Source: JAGPHI01 sp036661035 | GTDB taxonomy: Bacteria; Bacillota; Clostridia; Oscillospirales; Ruminococcaceae | DNA: 25,877 nucleotides | Direction: 5' to 3' | Assembly (NCBI GenBank): GCA_036661035.1 | Contig: JAVWZM010000025.1 | Coordinates: 1-25,877, forward strand | Shown here: positions 1-8,200 of the stretch, one piece after another | Numbering within the stretch: position 1 is the first letter of the stretch | How the letters are laid out: each line of letters starts with the position of its first letter | Translations under genes and position numbers: made by a program | Notes under the pieces: model-generated | Told to the model about the DNA's origin: nothing | The model's database searches: none | Seen by the model: only the letters and a program-made list of their open reading frames with translations

Positions 1-156
1 CGATTTTTATTTTTAATCTATTAAAAATAGTATGAAAACACATCTGAATCCCGTCGTGATTTGGTGAATACAATATCTTGGTGAGTTTTCTATTTACATA
101 AAACACTAATAAATTAAACCGATGAACACGATATCAGCCCAATGAAACCACAATTA
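1..156. other. AT-rich left edge, no gene seen
   Basis: No open frame with a ribosome binding site is visible here. A 10-bp AT-rich inverted repeat (TATTTTTAAT, CT, ATTAAAAATA) lies at 8-29. Nothing else is recognisable. The stretch is probably the downstream flank of a gene that lies to the left of the window. Confidence 0.5.
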
Positions 157-196
157 AAGCCCTCGTAAATGTCAACATTTACGAGGGCTTATTTTT
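157..196 (+). terminator. Rho-independent terminator
   Basis: A perfect 15-bp stem (157-171 with 176-190, arms AAGCCCTCGTAAATG and its complement) closes a TCAA tetraloop and is followed by ATTTTT on the plus strand. The T tract points to a plus-strand gene ending left of the window. The other side has only a weak T-rich run, but the hairpin could also stop minus-strand transcription coming from the oxidoreductase gene. Confidence 0.85.
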
Positions 197-250
197 CAGG
201 GTGGTGTTTTAAAATGCATTAGCTGAATGTAACGTGACATTTGCATGCTG

Positions 251-322
251 CAATTCATTTTAAATCAGATTTTACAATTCATTCTAAATCGGATTTTGCA
301 ATTAATTAGAAAGTGATTTTTG
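251..322. repeat. Three 24-nt tandem repeats
   Basis: Three consecutive 24-nt units (251-274, 275-298, 299-322) begin CAATTCATTTTAAATC, CAATTCATTCTAAATC and CAATTAATTAGAAAGT, and each ends GATTTT plus two bases. The third unit contains the stop codon and last codons of the minus-strand oxidoreductase gene, so the array appears to have grown from the 3' end of that gene. Confidence 0.6.
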
Positions 323-1268
323 CGATTTCCCTTGCTTTATCTATTACAGACATTGCAGCGAGCGATAAATCGTTATATACTTCGTGGCCTGTGCCGTCTG
401 AAACCATTTTAATAAAGGCACGCAGCTCATATACAAGGTCGTTTTCGCACAAAGGCGCGGAAAACTCCTCGGCAGCGCCCTCGCGCGGTAACAAGGTGAA
501 ATGCTCCATATTCGGCCAACGTGCCACTATAATACTGCCGTCCTCGCCCTGTATTTCGCTTGGCAAGCGGCTATCCGATATTTTGGAATAAATAAAATCT
601 GCCTGTGCGCCGCCAAAGCGTGCAGTTACTGTGCCTTGGGCTTCAAAACCGTTTAAAAACACACTTTTTGCGCAAAGCTCCTCAGGTAAGCCGAGCAGTG
701 CAAGGGTTGGCTCTATGCAGTAAATGCCCAAATCCAAAAGCGCGGCGTTGCCAAGAGTGCGGTCGAATGCGTTGCGCTTTTCTCCGTTTTTTACAGCGTC
801 GTATCGCGAGGAATATTGGCAGTACACCGCCGTAACACGGCGCAATGTGCCTACACGCGGCAGTAAAGTACGCAAAATATCAAAGCCGGGATAAAATAAC
901 GTTGGCATTGCCTCAAGCAGCACCTTGCCGCATTGACGCGCTGTCACCACCATTGCCTGTGCCTCGGGCAAGGTAGATGCAATGGGCTTTTCGCAAAGCA
1001 CATGCTTGCCTGCCAATAGCATTTGTATGGCTGTGCTTGCGTGCATGCCGTTGGGGTTTGCTATGTATACAGCGTCTATGCCCGGTGCCGCGCACAAATC
1101 TTCTATTGTATCAAACACGAGTGGTATGGAAAATTCCTTAGCAAAGGCTTTGCCGCCCTCGCTATTGCGCGACAAAAGCGCAACTGCCTCGCATGTAGGC
1201 TCATCGCCTATTGCGGCGATAAAGCGACGAGAAATATTACCTGTGCCAACTATAGCAAAGCGAAGCAT
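306..1268 (-). CDS. Gfo/Idh/MocA family NAD(P)-dependent oxidoreductase
   Basis: This 320-residue protein has the two-domain layout of the Gfo/Idh/MocA family. An N-terminal Rossmann fold begins MLRFAIVGTGNISRRF, carrying the GxGxxxxxF dinucleotide-binding loop. The family's EKP signature is present as CEKPIAS, near residue 95, where the lysine normally contacts cofactor and substrate. The C-terminal alpha/beta substrate domain follows. Members oxidise or reduce sugars, inositols or related polyols in the cytoplasm, and the substrate cannot be read from sequence. The ATG is preceded by GGAGG on the minus strand. The gene starts 31 nt after the exporter gene ends and is probably co-transcribed with it. 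Its last codons lie inside a tandem repeat. Length is normal and nothing is broken. Confidence 0.9.
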   Translation of the reverse strand: MLRFAIVGTGNISRRFIAAIGDEPTCEAVALLSRNSEGGKAFAKEFSIPLVFDTIEDLCAAPGIDAVYIANPNGMHASTAIQMLLAGKHVLCEKPIASTLPEAQAMVVTARQCGKVLLEAMPTLFYPGFDILRTLLPRVGTLRRVTAVYCQYSSRYDAVKNGEKRNAFDRTLGNAALLDLGIYCIEPTLALLGLPEELCAKSVFLNGFEAQGTVTARFGGAQADFIYSKISDSRLPSEIQGEDGSIIVARWPNMEHFTLLPREGAAEEFSAPLCENDLVYELRAFIKMVSDGTGHEVYNDLSLAAMSVIDKAREIAKITF

Positions 1269-1299
1269 AAATACCCCTCCACATTATGTTGTGAGTAAA

Positions 1300-2157
1300 T
1301 TATCCAATAAACAATTGAACCAAAAGGCCTGCCGCAACACCTATAAAGTAAAGCAAGCCTATTATAAACAAGTTTTGCTTTAGGCTTTTATTTGCGCGCA
1401 AAAGCACTGTAAGCCCTACGCCTGCACCTGTGCAAAGCCCTGCAAGAACTCCGCCAAAATTCAGCGTACCTGCGGCGTATAGCTGAGTTAACAGCACTGA
1501 CGCGGCGCAGTTTGGCACAAGGCCTATAAGCCCTGCAACCACAGGCTGCAAAAAGCCCCAGCCCGAAACAAAGCCTGCCACAACCTCGCTGCCAAGCATA
1601 GTAACGATAAGCCCCAAAGCAAAGTTGAACACAAATACAAATGCGCCAATAGCTACAGTATGCTTTATGGTAGCCACAAAAATGCCGTCACTTTCCACAT
1701 GCTCGTGGCAATCTACCACAGTATCAGCACCTGTATATCCTCCGCGCACCGAGGCGGGTATGCTTTTTTTGAAAATAAAATCTATGCAAAAGCCGGCGAT
1801 AAGGGCAACTACAAGCTTTGCGGTAAGCAAAACCGCTAAATTGCCAAGCTGACCGGGCATAGAAAGCATGATAGGAATAGCCTCGTCTGAGGTGGAAAGA
1901 AACACAGCAAGCAAGGTGCCAAGCGTGATGGCTCTGCTTGAATATAAGCTTGCAGCCATGGCGGAAAAGCCACATTGCGGCAAAAGCCCAAGCATTGCAC
2001 CCGGCACAAAGCCAAAGCGGCCGCCACCTGCAAGAGCGTCTTCAATGCGTTTGGAATGGCGATGCTCCACGTACTCGATTAGCAGATATGCCACAAACAA
2101 AAATGGCAACATTTTAGCGGTATCCAGTACCGCGTCTTTTAAAACATCTAATAACAA
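1300..2157 (-). CDS. Putative heavy-metal/manganese exporter (PF11449-like 10-TM permease)
   Basis: This is a strongly hydrophobic membrane protein with about ten predicted helices in two halves. A hydrophilic histidine- and acid-containing loop separates them near residues 145-160 (TVVDCHEHVESDG). Each half carries a similar motif, GLLPQCGFSAMAA and GLVPNCAASVLL, with a conserved proline-x-cysteine inside the membrane. This pattern recalls the family annotated as putative arsenic or manganese efflux proteins (PF11449). Metal specificity is inference. I chose a TTG start at 2157 because AAGGAG (2165-2170) sits exactly 7 nt upstream; the longer frame from a TTG at 2178 has the SD inside it. 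The result is 285 residues. It lies between spoIIR and the oxidoreductase on the same strand. Confidence 0.75.
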   Translation of the reverse strand: MLLDVLKDAVLDTAKMLPFLFVAYLLIEYVEHRHSKRIEDALAGGGRFGFVPGAMLGLLPQCGFSAMAASLYSSRAITLGTLLAVFLSTSDEAIPIMLSMPGQLGNLAVLLTAKLVVALIAGFCIDFIFKKSIPASVRGGYTGADTVVDCHEHVESDGIFVATIKHTVAIGAFVFVFNFALGLIVTMLGSEVVAGFVSGWGFLQPVVAGLIGLVPNCAASVLLTQLYAAGTLNFGGVLAGLCTGAGVGLTVLLRANKSLKQNLFIIGLLYFIGVAAGLLVQLFIG

Positions 2158-2217
2158 AAAATTGCTCCTTAATCTCAAGTGAATACTTTAACATATATAT
2201 TGTATCACAAATGCATA

Positions 2218-2811
2218 TTATTTTCCACGTAATGTTTCTGATAAAAGCTGCACCCATTCCACTATGGCAAATTTTGCCTTGTACGGCTCATGCACGGCGG
2301 AAATTTCGGCATCTGTATACCCTGTGGCGGCATCGTCCATAGACGCCGGCACACAAAGGGGCGGAAATAATACGCAAAACCAGTTTTTGCCCTTCGCCTC
2401 ACCAAGCTCCACGCGCAGTGCATCATATCTGCCTGCCGGCAAGGTAAATCCGTCGTACTCGGTAGTGGCAAAATACATTTCGGTGGTATATGCCTTTACC
2501 GCATAATTAAGCCCTTTTTCGCGCAAAGCGTCACGCGCTGTTTTTTCTACATTTAAAAGCAAATCCTGCGCTTTTGCCTTTGCTTTTTCCTTTGTGCCGC
2601 TTTTGGCAAAAAAGCTGCCCTCATTTTTAAGTATACAATCTCGCACATGCAGCTTTGCATCTTGGTCGATTTTAGAATTGGAATTAGCCAATATATGAAG
2701 GCGCAAGGTATCCTCGCGCACATCGCTGCACACTGCGGAAAAGCCGGAAAACGATGTAAGAAACACCGATAAAATCAAACCCAGCAGTAAAGATAATTCC
2801 CATTTTTTCAT
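2218..2811 (-). CDS. spoIIR: Stage II sporulation protein R
   Basis: This 197-residue protein matches SpoIIR in length and layout. An N-terminal signal or anchor segment (about residues 4-28, MKKWELSLLLGLILSVFLTS) precedes the conserved stretch RLHILANSNSKIDQDAKLHV, and the rest of the PF09551-type domain includes the FCVLFPPLC segment. In Bacillus, SpoIIR is made in the forespore under sigma-F and secreted into the intermembrane space, where it triggers SpoIIGA to cleave pro-sigma-E in the mother cell. Its presence marks the host as an endospore former or a recent descendant. AAAGGG lies about 12 nt upstream of the ATG. No convincing sigma-F promoter was found in the 102-nt gap to fhs. The C-terminus ends normally. 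Confidence 0.9.
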   Translation of the reverse strand: MKKWELSLLLGLILSVFLTSFSGFSAVCSDVREDTLRLHILANSNSKIDQDAKLHVRDCILKNEGSFFAKSGTKEKAKAKAQDLLLNVEKTARDALREKGLNYAVKAYTTEMYFATTEYDGFTLPAGRYDALRVELGEAKGKNWFCVLFPPLCVPASMDDAATGYTDAEISAVHEPYKAKFAIVEWVQLLSETLRGK

Positions 2812-2877
2812 AAATAAAGCACGCCCTTTCTGTGATGCACACAGTATGGACGGATATATGGGAATTTATTCCTTGCT

Positions 2878-2915
2878 TATTAAAAACTCATCTTATACGC
2901 GTTAGCACGCACATT
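2878..2915. repeat. Possible decayed copy of the three-hairpin intergenic repeat
   Basis: The segment contains TTAGCACGCACAT, close to the core ATAGCACGCACAT of the better copies, preceded by CTTATTAAAAACT, which resembles their TTTATTAAAACTG entry. The first hairpin appears deleted. It lies between fhs and spoIIR. Because the core is palindromic, orientation is uncertain. Confidence 0.3.
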
Positions 2916-4581
2916 AAAATAATCCGCTTATTTTTCCGTTTGCGTCAATATCTATATTTTCTGCGGCAGGCTTTTTCCCAAGGCCGGGCATAGTCATGAT
3001 ATCGCCCATTACAGCCACCACAAAGCCTGCGCCGGCAGAAAGCCTTAGCGAGCGCACTGTCATGGTAAAGCCCTCAGGTGCCGCCAATAGCTTTGCGTCG
3101 TCGGAAAAGCTGTACTGGGTTTTTGCTATGCACACAGCCAGCTTGCCAAAGCCGTTGTCGTTTAATTCCACAAGCTGCTTTTGCGCAGCAGGCGAAAAAG
3201 AAACGTCCTTTGCGCGATATATTTTAGTGCAAACTGCACGGATTTTATCTTCCACGCTGTCGCTTTCGTTATAGCTGTGGTGCAGCTCTTTATCTTCAAT
3301 TATGCTAAGCACGGCATTTGCAAGTTCCTTGCCGCCCTCGCCGCCCTTTGCGAAAACCTCGCTCAGCGCGCAAGGCACGCCTAGCTTTTCGCAAAACTGC
3401 ATCAAGTATTCATGCTCCTCGGCGCTGTCTGTGGGGAAGGCGTTTATGGCTACGCACACAGGCATATTATAATGAGTTTTGATATTGTCGATATGCCTTG
3501 CCAAGTTGGCACAGCCTGCGGACAGCCTTTCCACATTTGGCACACCAAGGTCTGCCTTAGCGCAGCCACCATGATGCTTTAGGGCACGCACTGTAGCCAC
3601 CAACACTACGGCAGAGGGTTTTATGTCTGCCATGGCGCATTTAATGTCTAAAAACTTTTGTGCGCCAAGGTCTGCGCCAAAGCCTGCCTCGGTAACCACG
3701 TAATCGCTTAGTTTCATTGCCAGTTTTGTGGCGATAACGCTGTTGCAGCCATGGGCAATATTGGCAAATGGGCCGCCGTGGATAAGCGCGGGCGTATGCT
3801 CCAATGTTTGCACCAAGTTTGGATCAAAGGCATCTTTCAGCAACGCCGCCATTGCGCCTGCCGCGCCAATTTGCCCTGCTGTAACGGGCTTGCCCTCGTA
3901 GCTATAGCCCACCACAATACTTGCAAGGCGCGCTTTTAAATCCGTTAAATCGGTAGCAAGGCAGAAAATAGCCATCACTTCGCTTGCCACGGTAATGTCA
4001 AAGCCGTCCTCGCGCGGAGTGCCGTTTGCCTTGCCGCCAAGGCCGTCTGTAACAAAGCGTAGCTGCCTGTCGTTCATATCCACACAGCGACGCCATGTGA
4101 TGCGGCGTGGATCCAGCATCAATGCATTGCCTTGAAAAATATGGTTATCTATCATTGCCGCCAAAAGGTTATTTGCCGCACCGATTGCGTGTAAATCTCC
4201 TGTAAAATGTAAATTGATATCCTCCATTGGCACTACCTGCGCATATCCGCCTCCGGCAGCGCCGCCTTTTACGCCAAAAACAGGCCCAAGGCTTGGCTCG
4301 CGCAAGGCAAGGCACGCTTTTTTGCCAAGCGCATGCAAAGCGTCTGCAAGGCCTACACTGGTGGTGGTTTTCCCCTCACCTGCCGGAGTGGGGCTGATGG
4401 CGGTAACCAAAATAAGCTTTGCGTCCTTGTGGCTTTCAAGGGTTTTAACAAGACGGTGATCTATTTTGGCTTTATTTTTGCCATATGGCACTAAGCTGTC
4501 GCCGCTTATATTCAGCACCTGTGCAATATCGGTAATGGGTAAAATCTTTGCCTCCTGCGCAATTTCGATATCAGATTTCAT
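2914..4581 (-). CDS. fhs: Formate-tetrahydrofolate ligase
   Basis: This enzyme makes 10-formyl-THF from formate, THF and ATP, feeding one-carbon metabolism in the cytoplasm; in acetogens it belongs to the methyl branch of the Wood-Ljungdahl pathway. The 555-residue length is that of the monofunctional bacterial enzyme, a homotetramer. The ATP loop TPAGEGKTT is at residues 65-73. It is followed by the family blocks LREPSLGPVFGVKGGAAGGGYAQ (seen as two adjoining motifs), HFTGDLHAIGAANN and LDPRRITWRRCVDMND. AAAGGAAA precedes the ATG at a good distance. No folD, fchA or CODH/ACS genes are nearby, so autotrophy is not implied. The gene is transcribed away from degV, and spoIIR follows on the same strand. 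Confidence 0.97.
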   Translation of the reverse strand: MKSDIEIAQEAKILPITDIAQVLNISGDSLVPYGKNKAKIDHRLVKTLESHKDAKLILVTAISPTPAGEGKTTTSVGLADALHALGKKACLALREPSLGPVFGVKGGAAGGGYAQVVPMEDINLHFTGDLHAIGAANNLLAAMIDNHIFQGNALMLDPRRITWRRCVDMNDRQLRFVTDGLGGKANGTPREDGFDITVASEVMAIFCLATDLTDLKARLASIVVGYSYEGKPVTAGQIGAAGAMAALLKDAFDPNLVQTLEHTPALIHGGPFANIAHGCNSVIATKLAMKLSDYVVTEAGFGADLGAQKFLDIKCAMADIKPSAVVLVATVRALKHHGGCAKADLGVPNVERLSAGCANLARHIDNIKTHYNMPVCVAINAFPTDSAEEHEYLMQFCEKLGVPCALSEVFAKGGEGGKELANAVLSIIEDKELHHSYNESDSVEDKIRAVCTKIYRAKDVSFSPAAQKQLVELNDNGFGKLAVCIAKTQYSFSDDAKLLAAPEGFTMTVRSLRLSAGAGFVVAVMGDIMTMPGLGKKPAAENIDIDANGKISGLF

Positions 4582-4636
4582 AAATTAACATTTCCTTTCG
4601 GTAAACAAATCGGATTTTTAAGTATAATATAAGAAT

Positions 4637-4665
4637 AATGTATTTTCTACATAAAATAGTAACAA
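4637..4665 (-). promoter_or_regulatory. Candidate sigma-A promoter for fhs
   Basis: On the minus strand, TTGTTA (4660-4665) and TACATT (4637-4642) are separated by 17 nt, 55 nt upstream of the fhs start. The boxes are weak. A TATACT at 4621-4626 is an alternative -10 but has no good -35. Confidence 0.35.
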
Positions 4666-4715
4666 ATATATGTTATAATTACAAGATACACAAGCGACAA
4701 AATTGTATGCTTTAT

Positions 4716-4744
4716 TTGACTAAATTTATTGTGAATGATACAAT
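4716..4744 (+). promoter_or_regulatory. Sigma-A promoter for the DegV gene
   Basis: TTGACT (4716-4721) and TACAAT (4739-4744) are separated by exactly 17 nt, close to the sigma-A consensus. Transcription would start near 4751, giving a leader of about 43 nt. This promoter supports the ATG at 4794 over the upstream in-frame ATG at 4638, which lies before the promoter. Confidence 0.7.
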
Positions 4745-4793
4745 AATACAAATAGTCTTAAGAGGTACGCCTAATGGCGGGAATGGAGCAATA

Positions 4794-5639
4794 ATGGAAC
4801 CTAAAATTATAGTTGACAGCTGCTGCGATTTAACACCTGCCCTGCGTAATGTGCTGCGCCTTGAGGTGGCAAGCCTTAAAATTACTTCTAACGGCAAAGA
4901 ATTTGTAGACGATGAAAACATCGACGTTAAAGACCTGCTTGCCAACATGAAAGCAAGCCGAGGCCCTGTTGCCACTGCGTGCCCTGCGCCGGACGATTAC
5001 GCCCGTCTTATGGAAAAAGCAGACGAAAGCTTTGTAGTTACTTTGTCCAGCAAGCTTTCGGGCAGCTATAATTCCGCGTCTGTGGCGCGTGATATGGTGC
5101 TTGAAGCACACCCCGAAAAAAAGATTTATATTATCGACTCCGAAAGTGCCGCCGCAGGAGAGCTGCGCATTGCATTACTATTGCGAGAAATGGTAGACAG
5201 CGGCATGCCTTTTGACGATATCCAAACAAAAATACGCGCATTTACCGATAAGCTATGCACGCTGTTTGTGCTTGAAACCCTTGATAATCTCGTAAAAAAT
5301 GGCCGCATCACCAAAATGGCGGGAATGATTGGCACCATGCTTAATCTGCGTCCGCTTATGGGCGAGAACGGCCACGGAGAAATAATTGCCCTTGAAAAAA
5401 TACGTGGTACGCAAAACGCTTTGCGCCGCCTTGTGGACATGGTTGCCGAAAAAACCGCCCAATGTACCCAAAGCAGCATTACCCTTGTTATGAGCTATTG
5501 CAACTGCCCTGAACGCGCGAACGAACTTAAAAAGGATTTTCTCGCAACATGTTCCGCGCTTAAAGAGGTTATTATGGTGCCTACAGGCGGTCTTTCCACC
5601 GCTTACGCAAGCGACGGCGGAGTAATAGTGGCGTTCTAG
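4794..5639 (+). CDS. DegV family fatty-acid-binding protein (FakB-type)
   Basis: DegV proteins bind a single fatty acid and, where a FakA kinase exists, present it for phosphorylation as FakB. This 281-residue protein shows the family blocks in order: VDSCCDLT at the N-terminus; ATACPAPDDY, matching the usual T-x-P-x-P substrate loop; LSSKLSGSYNSA; LDNLVKNGRI; and LNLRPLM. The C-terminal glycine motif is atypical (PTGGLSTAYASDGGVIVAF, where most members have a G-x-H-x-GPG pattern). The start is set by GGAG at 4785-4788, 5 nt upstream of ATG; the open frame runs further 5' but only through the promoter region. No fakA is visible in the window. It has its own promoter and probably stands alone. 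Confidence 0.88.
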   Translation: MEPKIIVDSCCDLTPALRNVLRLEVASLKITSNGKEFVDDENIDVKDLLANMKASRGPVATACPAPDDYARLMEKADESFVVTLSSKLSGSYNSASVARDMVLEAHPEKKIYIIDSESAAAGELRIALLLREMVDSGMPFDDIQTKIRAFTDKLCTLFVLETLDNLVKNGRITKMAGMIGTMLNLRPLMGENGHGEIIALEKIRGTQNALRRLVDMVAEKTAQCTQSSITLVMSYCNCPERANELKKDFLATCSALKEVIMVPTGGLSTAYASDGGVIVAF

Positions 5640-5685
5640 CCAAGGCGCAAACCAATAAAGACAAAGCAGTATTGTTTAAAGCATT

Positions 5686-5725
5686 ACAATATACAAGCCT
5701 TTTAGGCTTTGGGCTTGTATATTGT
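5686..5725 (+). other. Strong hairpin after the DegV gene (possible terminator)
   Basis: A perfect 14-bp stem (5686-5699 with 5712-5725, arms ACAATATACAAGCC and its complement) has a 12-nt loop. A smaller hairpin AAGCC-TTTTA-GGCTT can form instead inside it. No T tract follows on the plus strand (AAAATCATC), so intrinsic termination is not secure. The hairpin lies in the 206-nt gap before the cysteine desulfurase. Confidence 0.45.
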
Positions 5726-5781
5726 AAAATCATCATATGCCGTGCATGGGGCATCTTGGGTGATATTGTTTTAATACAGTG

Positions 5782-5810
5782 CTGTTTTTTTTGTGCAAAC
5801 AGTGTATAAT
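5782..5810 (+). promoter_or_regulatory. Candidate promoter for the cysteine desulfurase operon
   Basis: A perfect TATAAT lies at 5805-5810. The -35 region at the 17-nt distance is poor (CTGTTT at 5782-5787). The predicted start near 5817 would give a short leader ahead of the AAAGGAAG ribosome binding site. Confidence 0.4.
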
Positions 5811-5845
5811 AATATCATATATATTTATAAAGGAAGATACTAAAT

Positions 5846-6982
5846 ATGCATTATTTAGACAACGCCGCTACCACCGAGGTAAGCGCCGAAGCTGCGGACA
5901 TTGCCGCCGCGGTGCTGACGCGGCATTTTGCAAACCCGTCCAGCCTGTATGCAATAGGCGCACATAGCGAGGATTGCCTTAATAAATCTCGCGCCGCTAT
6001 CGCCCGTGCCATGGGCGCAGATGTAAGCGAAGTAATATTTACAGCAAGCGGCAGTGAAGGAAACAATATAGCCATTTTAGGCGCAGTAAAGGCAAGGCGC
6101 AAATGGGGACGCCATATTGTGGCTACGGCGTACGAGCATCCGTCGGTACAGCTTTGCGTAGAAGCCCTTGCAAAAGAGGGCGTGGAGCTTACATTAATAA
6201 CGCCCGAAAAAGACGGCAGCATAGATATTGATAAAATAATAAATGCCGTTACGGATAAAACCATGCTTGTTACGGCAATGCATGTAAACAACGAAACAGG
6301 CGCATATATAGACGCCGCCGCGCTAAGCAAAGCCGTAAAGGCAAAAAACAGCCGTACAGCAGTACATATAGACGGCGTGCAGGCATTTTGCAAGCTGCCC
6401 TTTTCCCTCACGGGCAGCGGAATAGATTCCTATAGCGTATCGGGGCATAAGATACATGCGCCAAAAGGAATTGGTGCTTTATATTTGCGCAAGGGGTATA
6501 ATATCGAGCCTGTGCTTTTTGGCGGTGGGCAAGAGCGCGGCATGCGCCCCGGCACAGAAAACATTGCTTTTGCGGCGGCATTTGCAAAAGCAGCTGAGCT
6601 TGCAAATGTCGATTTGCACAGACAAATGAGCCATGTGGCAAGTTTAAATTCTTTTTTATGGAAAGAGCTTTCGTATATTCCCGATATTATAAGAAACTCG
6701 CCGCCCAATGCCGTTTGCGGAATAGCCAATTTTTCTGTGGCAAATATCAAAAGCGAAACCATGCTGCACTTTCTTGAAAGCCGAGATATATTTGTTTCGG
6801 GCGGCTCTGCATGCAGCAAGGGCGCGAAAAGCCACACGCTTTCCGCCATGGAGCTTGACGACAATCGTATAGACACGGCTTTGCGCATATCAATAGGCGC
6901 ATACAATACAGAAGAAGATATCACCGCGCTGATATCCTCGCTAAAAGACGGCATTGCCACTTTGGCTAAAATTAAAAGATAG
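5846..6982 (+). CDS. Cysteine desulfurase (NifS/IscS family), ThiI partner
   Basis: This PLP enzyme takes sulfur from L-cysteine as a persulfide and releases alanine. The 378-residue sequence has the family landmarks: LDNAATT at the N-terminus, a histidine in YEHPSV (H98), HVNNETG, an aspartate in HIDGVQ (D176), the PLP lysine in SGHKIHAPKG (K202), the GGGQERGMRPGTEN block, and the catalytic cysteine in SGGSACSKG (C323). SD AAAGGAAG precedes the ATG. thiI begins 11 nt after the stop, the arrangement seen for Bacillus nifZ-thiI, where the desulfurase is dedicated to tRNA 4-thiouridine rather than Fe-S assembly. That dedicated role is inferred from the neighbour. No iscU or sufU lies nearby. 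Confidence 0.93.
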   Translation: MHYLDNAATTEVSAEAADIAAAVLTRHFANPSSLYAIGAHSEDCLNKSRAAIARAMGADVSEVIFTASGSEGNNIAILGAVKARRKWGRHIVATAYEHPSVQLCVEALAKEGVELTLITPEKDGSIDIDKIINAVTDKTMLVTAMHVNNETGAYIDAAALSKAVKAKNSRTAVHIDGVQAFCKLPFSLTGSGIDSYSVSGHKIHAPKGIGALYLRKGYNIEPVLFGGGQERGMRPGTENIAFAAAFAKAAELANVDLHRQMSHVASLNSFLWKELSYIPDIIRNSPPNAVCGIANFSVANIKSETMLHFLESRDIFVSGGSACSKGAKSHTLSAMELDDNRIDTALRISIGAYNTEEDITALISSLKDGIATLAKIKR

Positions 6983-6993
6983 GATAAAGATAT

Positions 6994-8169
6994 ATGAAAG
7001 AATTAATAATGGCATACCAAGGAGAAATGGCGCTTAAAGGGCTAAACCGCAGCAGCTTTGAGGCGGTACTGGCTAAAACTATGCGCCGCCGCCTTAGAAA
7101 CCTTGGCGAATTTAAAGTGTATAAGGCACAATCTACAATGTACGCCGAGGGCGAAGAAGGCGCAGATGTAGATGAAGCTTTTTTGCGTGTGAAGAAAATC
7201 TTTGGCATTGCATGCGTTAGCCGTGCCGCCGTGTGCGAAAAGAATTTTGACGACATCTGCCGTGTTGCGTGTGAATATTTAAAACCGCAAATACTAAAGG
7301 CAAAAACATTTAAGGTGTGCGCAAAACGCGCAGACAAAACCTTTCCTATGGACAGCATGGAGATAGCGCGCGAGCTTGGCGGCGTAATATTAGACGCATA
7401 TCCGCATTTAACTGTGGACGTACACAATCCGCAGCTTAGCGTAACGGTGGAAATACGCGACTATGCGGCATATGTGCATGCCGGCAAGGAACCTGGCGCA
7501 GGCGGATTGCCTGTATCTACCTCGGGCAAGGCGGCAATATTGCTTTCCGGCGGCATAGATAGCCCCGTAGCTGCCTACATGATGGCAAAGCGTGGGCTTT
7601 CCCTGTGCGGTGTGCATTTTGCAAGCCCCCCATATACCAGCGAGCGCGCGCGCATGAAGGTAATTGCACTAGCGCAGCAGCTTACGTATTATACAGGAAA
7701 CTTAAACGTGTATATTGTGCCCTATACAAAGCCACAGGAATATATCCGCGACCACGCAGATCCTGAACTTTTCACCGTGCTTATGCGCCGCAGTATGATG
7801 CGCATTGCAAATATTATTTGCAAAAAAGAATTTGCTACGGCACTTATTACAGGCGAAAGCCTTGCGCAGGTGGCAAGCCAAACCTTGGCGGCGCTTGCCT
7901 GCACAGATGCGGCGCAGGATTTGCCTGTGCTGCGCCCTGTTATAGGTATGGACAAAACAGAAATTACTGATATCGCGCGCAAAATAGGCACATTTGAAAC
8001 CAGTATTCTCCCCTATGAGGATTGCTGTACAATATTTACTCCACCACACCCCAAAACTAAGCCTTCGCTGCAAGAAATATTGTACGAGGAAGATAAAATG
8101 CCGCTTTTGGCAGAGCTGGAGGGCGTTGCCGCCGAGGAAGCGGAGCTGGAAATGGTGAAAATTATTTAA
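6994..8169 (+). CDS. thiI: tRNA 4-thiouridine synthase ThiI (no rhodanese domain)
   Basis: ThiI adenylates U8 of tRNA and transfers sulfur to it; some homologues also serve thiazole synthesis. The 391 residues contain an N-terminal ferredoxin-like and THUMP region (about 1-165) and a PP-loop ATPase domain with SGGIDS at 185-190. The typical closing block ILPYEDCCTIF...PHPKTKPS follows near 340-365. The C-terminal rhodanese extension of the Escherichia coli enzyme is absent, as is usual in Firmicutes. The start codon is preceded by AGGAT overlapping the desulfurase stop, so translation is probably coupled. cinA starts 31 nt downstream. Confidence 0.95.
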   Translation: MKELIMAYQGEMALKGLNRSSFEAVLAKTMRRRLRNLGEFKVYKAQSTMYAEGEEGADVDEAFLRVKKIFGIACVSRAAVCEKNFDDICRVACEYLKPQILKAKTFKVCAKRADKTFPMDSMEIARELGGVILDAYPHLTVDVHNPQLSVTVEIRDYAAYVHAGKEPGAGGLPVSTSGKAAILLSGGIDSPVAAYMMAKRGLSLCGVHFASPPYTSERARMKVIALAQQLTYYTGNLNVYIVPYTKPQEYIRDHADPELFTVLMRRSMMRIANIICKKEFATALITGESLAQVASQTLAALACTDAAQDLPVLRPVIGMDKTEITDIARKIGTFETSILPYEDCCTIFTPPHPKTKPSLQEILYEEDKMPLLAELEGVAAEEAELEMVKII

Positions 8170-8200
8170 GTAAGGGCTTATAAGAAAGGTGTTTAAATTT

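Noticed and set aside
2830..2872. CTGTG-ATGCA-CACAG and GGAATTTATTCC as spoIIR operators or sigma-F promoter
   Set aside because: The palindromes are short and no GYATA/GG-rich pair with sigma-F spacing could be found.
4638..4793. N-terminal extension of DegV
   Set aside because: It lies upstream of and across the promoter, lacks an SD, and the DegV family starts at the MEPKIIVDS segment.
5735..5760. ATGCC-GTGCATG-GGCAT as another copy of the three-hairpin repeat
   Set aside because: Only a short similarity to the reverse copy near 20973; the other hairpins are absent, so chance is likely.
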